A model generated the notes under the pieces. That model did not search any database, was not told the origin of the DNA, and worked only from the letters and a program-made list of their open reading frames with translations. Below are positions 58,711-64,000 of a stretch of 64,000 nt of DNA, in pieces. Made by a program: the position numbers and the translations under genes. The DNA comes from Betaproteobacteria bacterium. Lineage in GTDB: Bacteria > Pseudomonadota > Gammaproteobacteria > Burkholderiales > Usitatibacteraceae. The stretch lies in assembly GCA_016791265.1 (NCBI GenBank), contig JAEUMY010000013.1, positions 124,001-188,000 on the forward strand, given 5' to 3'. Position 1 is the first letter of the stretch. Every line of letters begins with the position of its first letter.

Positions 58711-59913
58711 ATGGACAAACTCGTCGTCACCGCCCTCATGCCCTGCCTCAACGAGGCGGAGACCATTGCCACCTGCGTAAAGAAGGCCAAGGCCTGCATC
58801 GAGCGCATGGGGGTGCCTGGCGAAGTCGTGGTCGCCGACAACGGCTCGACCGATGGATCCATCGAACTGGCGCTGCGGCATGGCGCGCGAGTGGTGCATC
58901 AGCCGATGAAGGGCTACGGCGCCGCGCTGATGGCAGGAATCGAGGTGGCCCGTGGCGAAATCATCGTGATGGGAGACTCGGACGATTCCTACGACTGGAC
59001 TGCATTCGACCCGCTTGTTGCTAAGGCTCAGGAAGGCTATGACCTGGTCATGGGCAACCGCTTCAAGGGCGAGATCAAGCCCGGCGCCATGCCGTTCCTT
59101 CATAAGTACCTCGGCAATCCAGTGCTGAGCTTTCTGGGACGGCTTTTCTTCAAGGCGCCGGTGGGTGATTTCCACTGCGGCATGCGCGCCTTCCGCAAGG
59201 ATGCCATCCGGCGCATCAAGCTGGAAACGCCGGGCATGGAGTTCGCCAGCGAGATGGTGGTCAAGGCTTCATTGCATGGCCTGCGCTTCGCCGAAGTGCC
59301 GCTCACGCTCTGGCCGGATGGCCGCTCCCGCCCACCGCATTTGCGCACATGGCGCGACGGCTGGCGGCATCTCAAGTTCCTGCTGCTTTACAGCCCGCGT
59401 TGGCTGTTCCTGTTACCTGGTCTCGCGCTCCTGCTGCTGGGCGCGCTGGGGCTGGCCATGATCAGCCAGCAGGGAATTCTGATCGGGAACATTGGGCTCG
59501 ACATTCACTCACTCGCATACGCGGGCGCCGCGACCGTGCTGGGTGCGCAAATGGCGCTCTTTGCGGTTTTCACCAAGCTGCTCGGCATCCGCTCAGGCTG
59601 GCTGCCGGCCGATCCGCCGTTTGAAAGGCTGATGCAGAGAGTCAGTCTCGAAGCGGGACTGATTTTCTCGCTGATCCTGCTCGCCCTGGGCATCGTGCTC
59701 ACCGTGCAAGCAGTGAGCGCGTGGTCCGCCACCGAGTTCTCCGCACTCGACCCGCGCATCACCATGCGCAAAGTCGTGCCGGCGGTCACCGCTTTGACGC
59801 TGTCAGGAGAAGTGCTGCTCGCGTCATTTTTCCTGGAAGTCATTCGCGTGCGCCGTCCGGGCGACAATCCGCTTCCGCCGCTCACCATCAGCGACCCCAC
59901 TCCACCCAACTGA
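58711..59913 (+). CDS. GT2 polyprenyl-phosphate glycosyltransferase with C-terminal membrane spans
   Basis: 400 residues. The DPM1/GtrB-like catalytic half has VTALMPCLNEAETIATCVKK, VVADNGSTDGSIELALRHGA and IIVMGDSDDSYDWTAF (DxD-like), then LVMGNRFKG and DFHCGMRAFRKDAIRRI. The C-terminal 170 residues contain four hydrophobic helices. It probably moves a sugar from a nucleotide donor to undecaprenyl phosphate. It closes the glycan-type cluster. Confidence 0.9.
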   Translation: MDKLVVTALMPCLNEAETIATCVKKAKACIERMGVPGEVVVADNGSTDGSIELALRHGARVVHQPMKGYGAALMAGIEVARGEIIVMGDSDDSYDWTAFDPLVAKAQEGYDLVMGNRFKGEIKPGAMPFLHKYLGNPVLSFLGRLFFKAPVGDFHCGMRAFRKDAIRRIKLETPGMEFASEMVVKASLHGLRFAEVPLTLWPDGRSRPPHLRTWRDGWRHLKFLLLYSPRWLFLLPGLALLLLGALGLAMISQQGILIGNIGLDIHSLAYAGAATVLGAQMALFAVFTKLLGIRSGWLPADPPFERLMQRVSLEAGLIFSLILLALGIVLTVQAVSAWSATEFSALDPRITMRKVVPAVTALTLSGEVLLASFFLEVIRVRRPGDNPLPPLTISDPTPPN

Positions 59914-59934
59914 GCATCCGAGCAATCGCCCATC

Positions 59935-60333
59935 ATGTCCCGAACCATCGTTTCCTCGCCCAACGCCCCCGCCGCCATCGGCACTTACTCGCAGGCCGTG
60001 AAGGTCGGCGACACCGTCTATCTGTCCGGCCAGATCCCGCTGGACCCGGCCACCATGCAGCTGGTGGAGGGCATCGAAAACCAGATCAGGCGCGTGTTCG
60101 ACAATCTCTCCGCTGTGGCGCAGGCATCGGGCGGCACGCTGAATGACATCGTGAAGCTGAACATCTTCCTCACCGATCTCTCGCACTTTGCCAAGGTGAA
60201 CGAGATCATGGCGACCTACTTCCAGGCACCCTATCCCGCCCGCGCCGCCATCGGTGTCGCCGCGCTGCCGCGCGGATCGCAGGTGGAGATGGACGGCATC
60301 ATGGTGTTGCCCGAAGCCTCCACGGGCGGCTGA
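59935..60333 (+). CDS. ridA: reactive intermediate deaminase RidA
   Basis: 132 residues. The signature region is [20 protein letters not shown] at the N-terminus, plus GLKVxD-like [20 protein letters not shown] and the active-site [20 protein letters not shown] with the conserved Arg. It hydrolyses 2-aminoacrylate and other enamines. It lies upstream of recG, as in many betaproteobacteria. Confidence 0.93.
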   Translation: MSRTIVSSPNAPAAIGTYSQAVKVGDTVYLSGQIPLDPATMQLVEGIENQIRRVFDNLSAVAQASGGTLNDIVKLNIFLTDLSHFAKVNEIMATYFQAPYPARAAIGVAALPRGSQVEMDGIMVLPEASTGG

Positions 60334-60383
60334 TCCAGCCACCTTCGCCGGGAAATCCCGGGCACTGGTGATAAATTCCCGCC

Positions 60384-62504
60384 GTGCCCACCGCGTCCGC
60401 CCCCACGTCCACGTCCAAGAAGCGCAAGGCTGCGTCCACGTCTGCGCCTGCGGCCGCCACCGCCATCTCCTTCGCCACGCCCGCCATCGCCGACAAGTTG
60501 GCGCGCATCGGCATCACCCGCGAGGCCGATCTCATCCTGCATCTGCCGCTCCGCTACGAGGATGAAACCCGCATTGCGAATATTCGCGATGCGCTGCCCG
60601 GCATCCCGGGCCAGTTCGAGGTCGAGGTGCAAAGCTGCGACGTGATGTACCGGCCGCGCCGCCAGCTGGTGGTGAAGTGCACCGAGCCAGCAAGCGGCGA
60701 GGACGTGGTGCTGCGCTTCCTCAACTTCTACATGAGCCAGGTGAAGCAGCTTTCCGCAGGCAAGCGCCTGCGAATATTCGGAGAGGTGAAGCCTGGCTTC
60801 TTCGGTGCAGAGCTGGTGCACCCGCGTTACAAACTGGTGGGCGAGGCCACACCTGTGCCGGACGCACTGACCCCGGTGTATCCCGCCACGGCAGGGCTCG
60901 GCCAGTATCAACTGCGTTCGCTCATCGAGCGCGCGCTGAAACGTGCCGACTTGAATGGCAGCCTCGCCGATACGTTGCCGCCGGAGGTCCTGAAGCCGCT
61001 CCGTCTGAGCGCGTTCGCGGCCAGCGTGAAGACGCTGCACCATCCACCGCCCGATGCTGTGCTGATTCAATTGGCCGAGCGCACGCATCCCGCATGGACC
61101 CGTCTCAAGTTTGATGAACTGCTGGCCCAGCAGATCGCCATGCGCATCGCGCACAACACCCGGCGCGACAAGAAGGCGCCGGTGCTGAAGCCGGGCAAGT
61201 CGCTGCAACAGAAGCTACTGAAGTCGCTCCCTTTTGCGTTGACCAAGGCACAGCACCGCGCGCTGGCGGAGATCGCGAACGACCTGGCGCAACCGCATCC
61301 CATGCAGCGCCTGCTGCAAGGCGATGTCGGCTCGGGCAAGACCATCGTCGCAGCACTCGCCGCACTGCAAGCCATCGAGAACGGCTACCAGGTCGCGCTC
61401 ATGGCGCCGACAGAAATTCTCGCCGAGCAGCACTTCACCAAGATCGCCAAACTGCTGGAGCCGCTGGGCATCACGGTCGCGTGGCTCACCGGCAGCCAGA
61501 AGAAGAAGGAGCGCGCCGCGTCCGTCGAGGCCGTCGAGTCCGGTGCCGCCCAACTCGCCATCGGCACCCACGCGCTGTTCCAGGATGACGTGACATTCAA
61601 GAAGCTGGGCCTCGCCATCATCGACGAGCAACATCGCTTTGGTGTGGGCCAGCGGCTCGCCCTGCGCCAGAAGGCGAAGGTCGAAGCCCACCAGCTCATG
61701 ATGTCCGCGACCCCCATCCCGCGCACGCTCGCCATGAGCTACTTCGCTGATCTCGACGTGTCAGTCATTGATGAACTGCCACCCGGCCGCACGCCTATCG
61801 TCACCAAGCTGGTCGCCGATGCGCGGCGCGACGAAGTGTTGGGGCGCGTGCGCGCCGCCTGCAGCGAAGGCGCGCAGGCCTACTGGGTCTGCCCGCTCAT
61901 CGAGGAAAGCGAGAAGCTGCAACTGCAGACAGCATTGCAGACGTTTGAGCAGGTGCAGGCCGATTTCCCTGACCTGAAAGTGGGCTTGGTGCATGGCCGC
62001 CTCAAGCCCTCCGAAAAGGCGGCCGTGATGCATGCCTTCCAGTCCGGCGAGGTGCAATTGCTGGTCGCCACCACGGTCATCGAGGTCGGTGTGGATGTGC
62101 CCAACGCGTCGCTCATGGTCATCGAGAATGCGGAGCGCATGGCCCTTGCGCAATTGCACCAGCTGCGCGGCCGCGTCGGACGCGGCGCCGCCAAGTCGAC
62201 CTGCATCCTCATGTATCAGGGGCCGCTTTCGGAAACGGCGCGCGCGCGGTTGAAAGTGATTTTCGAGAACACCGACGGCTTCGAGATTGCGCGCGCCGAC
62301 CTGCAGCTGCGCGGCCCCGGCGAATTCCTTGGCGCCCGCCAAAGCGGGCTGCCCATGCTGCGCTTTGCCGATATCGACAAGGATGCGGCGCTGGTCGAGG
62401 CTGCGCGCGATGTGGCCGCGCGCCTGATCGGCGAAAATAGCCCTGCCGTGGGCGCCCATCTGGATCGCTGGCTGGGCGGCCGCACCCATTTCCTCAAGGC
62501 ATGA
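60384..62504 (+). CDS. recG: ATP-dependent DNA helicase RecG
   Basis: 706 residues from a GTG at 60384; a -10-like GATAAA lies about eight bases before it. The wedge/OB domain covers about residues 60-170. Helicase motifs are MQRLLQGDVGSGKTIVAALA (Walker A), LAIIDEQHRFGVGQRLALR (DEQH), SATPIPRTLAMSYFADLDVS and VATTVIEVGVDVPNASLMV. It reverses stalled forks. Palindromes at 60576 (exact) and 60770 (one mismatch) are both in the wedge domain. Confidence 0.95.
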   Translation: MPTASAPTSTSKKRKAASTSAPAAATAISFATPAIADKLARIGITREADLILHLPLRYEDETRIANIRDALPGIPGQFEVEVQSCDVMYRPRRQLVVKCTEPASGEDVVLRFLNFYMSQVKQLSAGKRLRIFGEVKPGFFGAELVHPRYKLVGEATPVPDALTPVYPATAGLGQYQLRSLIERALKRADLNGSLADTLPPEVLKPLRLSAFAASVKTLHHPPPDAVLIQLAERTHPAWTRLKFDELLAQQIAMRIAHNTRRDKKAPVLKPGKSLQQKLLKSLPFALTKAQHRALAEIANDLAQPHPMQRLLQGDVGSGKTIVAALAALQAIENGYQVALMAPTEILAEQHFTKIAKLLEPLGITVAWLTGSQKKKERAASVEAVESGAAQLAIGTHALFQDDVTFKKLGLAIIDEQHRFGVGQRLALRQKAKVEAHQLMMSATPIPRTLAMSYFADLDVSVIDELPPGRTPIVTKLVADARRDEVLGRVRAACSEGAQAYWVCPLIEESEKLQLQTALQTFEQVQADFPDLKVGLVHGRLKPSEKAAVMHAFQSGEVQLLVATTVIEVGVDVPNASLMVIENAERMALAQLHQLRGRVGRGAAKSTCILMYQGPLSETARARLKVIFENTDGFEIARADLQLRGPGEFLGARQSGLPMLRFADIDKDAALVEAARDVAARLIGENSPAVGAHLDRWLGGRTHFLKA
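60576..60587. repeat. GCGAATATTCGC palindrome, in recG
   Basis: Exact copy. It encodes Ala-Asn-Ile-Arg. Confidence 0.97.
60770..60781. repeat. one-mismatch palindrome near-copy in recG
   Basis: GCGAATATTCGG, read Arg-Ile-Phe-Gly. Confidence 0.75.
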
Positions 62505-63043
62505 GAACAATAAAGCTCACCCGGATCGACGCCTGGCGCGAGAAGCCGCCGTCGTATCCGCATCCGCTGCGTCGCTGGTTGACCGATCGGGGATCGCTCA
62601 CCGCGCGCATCAAGGCGCACTTCCCGGCGTTCAACCTGCAGCGCCTCGGCCAGTCGCTCAAGGTGCCCCATCGCGATGAGCACCGGCACATGGATTTTCG
62701 TCCGGGCGAATTGGCGGTCGTCCGTGAGGTCCTGTTGAAAAGCGGTGACACGCCACTGGTGTTTGCGCACAGCATCGTCGCGCGGCGCGATGTGCGCGGC
62801 GTGTGGCGTGGCCTCTCGCGGCTGGGCGCGCGGCCGCTTGCGGAAATGCTTTTCCATGACCCGACAGTGGCGCGACTGCCGATGGAATATCACCACATCG
62901 ACGCGCGCCATCCGCTGTTCCGCCGCGCGCTGGCCGTCGCACCGCATGACGCCAAGTCGCTGTGGGCGCGGCGCAGCGTGTTCATGAAGCACGGGCGGCC
63001 GTTGCTGGTGACGGAAGTCTTCCTGCCCGGCATCCGATCATGA
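62501..63043 (+). CDS. ubiC: chorismate pyruvate-lyase
   Basis: 180 residues, single-domain UbiC. Features are the [20 protein letters not shown] segment with catalytic Arg, [20 protein letters not shown] and the C-terminal [24 protein letters not shown] region. It converts chorismate to 4-hydroxybenzoate, the first ubiquinone-specific step. It overlaps recG and ubiA by ATGA. Confidence 0.93.
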   Translation: MRTIKLTRIDAWREKPPSYPHPLRRWLTDRGSLTARIKAHFPAFNLQRLGQSLKVPHRDEHRHMDFRPGELAVVREVLLKSGDTPLVFAHSIVARRDVRGVWRGLSRLGARPLAEMLFHDPTVARLPMEYHHIDARHPLFRRALAVAPHDAKSLWARRSVFMKHGRPLLVTEVFLPGIRS

Positions 63044-63906
63044 CCCTCACCCAACGCCTGCGCGAATATTCGCTGCTGGTCCGCCTTCACAAACCCATCG
63101 GCATCCTGCTGCTGCTCTGGCCCACGCTCTGGGGATTGTGGATCGCGAGCGACGGCGTGCCCTCGTGGACGCTGCTCTTCGTGTTCGTCATGGGCACAGT
63201 GTTGATGCGTTCGGCTGGCTGCGCCATCAACGACTATGCCGACCGCGATTTTGATGGGGCGGTAAAGCGCACGGCCGATCGTCCGCTCGCGTCAGGACGC
63301 ATCCAGCCTAAGGAAGCCGTGTGGGTCGCCATCGTGCTGGCCGCCCTCGCCTTCGCCATGACCGTGGCGCTCACCAACACGCTCACGGTGCAGCTCTCCG
63401 TCATCGCAGCCTTTCTCGCCGCAAGCTATCCGTTCACCAAGCGCTTCTTCGCCATGCCGCAGGCGTATCTCGGCATCGCGTTCGGCTTTGGCATCCCGAT
63501 GGCGTTCGCGGCCGTGCAAAACGCGGTGCCGCCGGTAGCTTGGGCGTTGCTGGTGGCCAACGTGTTCTGGACGCTGGCCTATGACACCGAGTACGCGATG
63601 GTGGACCGCGATGATGACGTGAAGATCGGCATCAAGACGACGGCGCTGCTTTTCGGAAAGTACGATGTGCTGGCCGTGGTGATTTGCTATGCGATCTCAC
63701 TCGCCATACTGGTGCAAATTGGTTCCCACCTGGGCCTGGGCTGGCCGTACTTCTGCGGCATCGGCATCGCGATCAGCATGGTACTGTCGCACTACCAGTG
63801 GATTCGCGGCCGCTCCCGCGAGGGCTGCTTCAAGGCGTTCCTCCATAACAACTGGGTGGGTGGTGCCATTTTTGCAGGGCTGGTGGCAGACTACGCGCTT
63901 CGCTGA
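63040..63906 (+). CDS. ubiA: 4-hydroxybenzoate polyprenyltransferase
   Basis: 288 residues with about eight or nine membrane spans. The first Asp-rich motif is [20 protein letters not shown] and the second is [20 protein letters not shown]. It attaches the polyprenyl chain to 4-hydroxybenzoate. A palindrome copy at 63062-63073 encodes Arg-Glu-Tyr-Ser near the N-terminus, before [19 protein letters not shown]. Confidence 0.95.
   Translation: MTLTQRLREYSLLVRLHKPIGILLLLWPTLWGLWIASDGVPSWTLLFVFVMGTVLMRSAGCAINDYADRDFDGAVKRTADRPLASGRIQPKEAVWVAIVLAALAFAMTVALTNTLTVQLSVIAAFLAASYPFTKRFFAMPQAYLGIAFGFGIPMAFAAVQNAVPPVAWALLVANVFWTLAYDTEYAMVDRDDDVKIGIKTTALLFGKYDVLAVVICYAISLAILVQIGSHLGLGWPYFCGIGIAISMVLSHYQWIRGRSREGCFKAFLHNNWVGGAIFAGLVADYALR
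63062..63073. repeat. GCGAATATTCGC palindrome, in ubiA
   Basis: Exact copy. It encodes Arg-Glu-Tyr-Ser. Confidence 0.97.
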
Positions 63907-63923
63907 CCTTCTGTTCTCGCACC

Positions 63924-64000
63924 ATGGCTTTAGACCCTGACAAATACGGCACGCTGGACAAGTTGAACCAGCTCACCGAATCACACGGCGAACTGCGTTT
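63924..64000 (+). CDS. start of an unidentified gene, cut by window edge
   Basis: An ATG at 63924 opens a frame beginning MALDPDKYGTLDKLNQLTES that runs to the window edge (25 codons seen). It follows ubiA by 17 bases. Too little is visible to name it. Confidence 0.45.
   Translation, partial: MALDPDKYGTLDKLNQLTESHGELR

Overview
The window is GC-rich chromosomal DNA of a betaproteobacterium, most likely Burkholderiales or a close relative. The evidence is gene content and order: kdsD-kdsC-lptC-lptA-lptB-rpoN-hpf-ptsN-hprK-rapZ, coaX next to birA, yicC-gmk-rpoZ-spoT, recG-ubiC-ubiA, rfaE2, and a Bug/TctC-type binding protein. Almost every gene is intact. I see no prophage, transposase gene, rRNA or CRISPR array. 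One tRNA, tRNA-Gly(CCC), is present.

Layout. 1-5.5 kb is a minus-strand, translationally coupled lipid/membrane operon (FAD oxidoreductase, DUF1365, CFA-synthase-like methyltransferase, chalcone-isomerase-like protein, MFS carrier, DUF3833 lipoprotein), with a divergent diiron protein. 5.7-9.6 kb has rfaE2, two unassigned ORFs and a GlcD-like flavoprotein. 9.6-15.9 kb runs on the minus strand with recQ, a SPOR protein, coaX, birA, a HAD phosphatase and a Bug receptor. 16-20.3 kb holds an ECF sigma factor with a ChrR-like cupin, a membrane histidine kinase, and a pilin-like gene behind a near-perfect sigma-54 promoter. 20.4-31 kb is a Kef-type antiporter followed by the Kdo/LPS-transport/RpoN/nitrogen-PTS cluster. 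31-39.6 kb has mutY, tRNA-Gly, a DUF2141 protein and carotenoid oxygenase, a LytS/LytTR two-component pair, DUF1579, thiS-thiG and a small outer-membrane barrel. 39.7-53.7 kb has rlmI, trmB, a FecR-like protein, hemW, rdgB, two unassigned proteins, rph, a PP2C/Ser-Thr kinase pair and yicC-gmk-rpoZ-spoT. 53.7-59.9 kb is a surface-glycan-type cluster. 59.9-64 kb has ridA, recG, ubiC, ubiA and the start of one more gene.

The main unexplained signal is a 12-bp palindrome, GCGAATATTCGC (often TGCGAATATTCGCA). I count 26 exact copies plus several one-mismatch copies in 64 kb. Seventeen lie inside genes, in all three reading frames (giving Ala-Asn-Ile-Arg, Arg-Ile-Phe or Glu-Tyr-Ser). Nine are intergenic. 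Chance expectation is far below one. It behaves like a genome-wide highly iterated palindrome, comparable in kind to cyanobacterial HIP1 or to DNA-uptake words, but I know of no description of this word.

Several structured insertions occur, some at palindrome copies: an 81-bp in-frame hairpin cassette that splits one copy in the flavoprotein gene; two inverted heptamer arrays, each enclosing a copy; a 127-bp hairpin-rich insert beside the tRNA flanked by 41-bp direct repeats; a 146-bp 5'-end duplication in the LytTR gene; and a 274-bp element with 19-bp terminal inverted repeats filling the gap between the kinase and phosphatase genes, with a related end at 34949.
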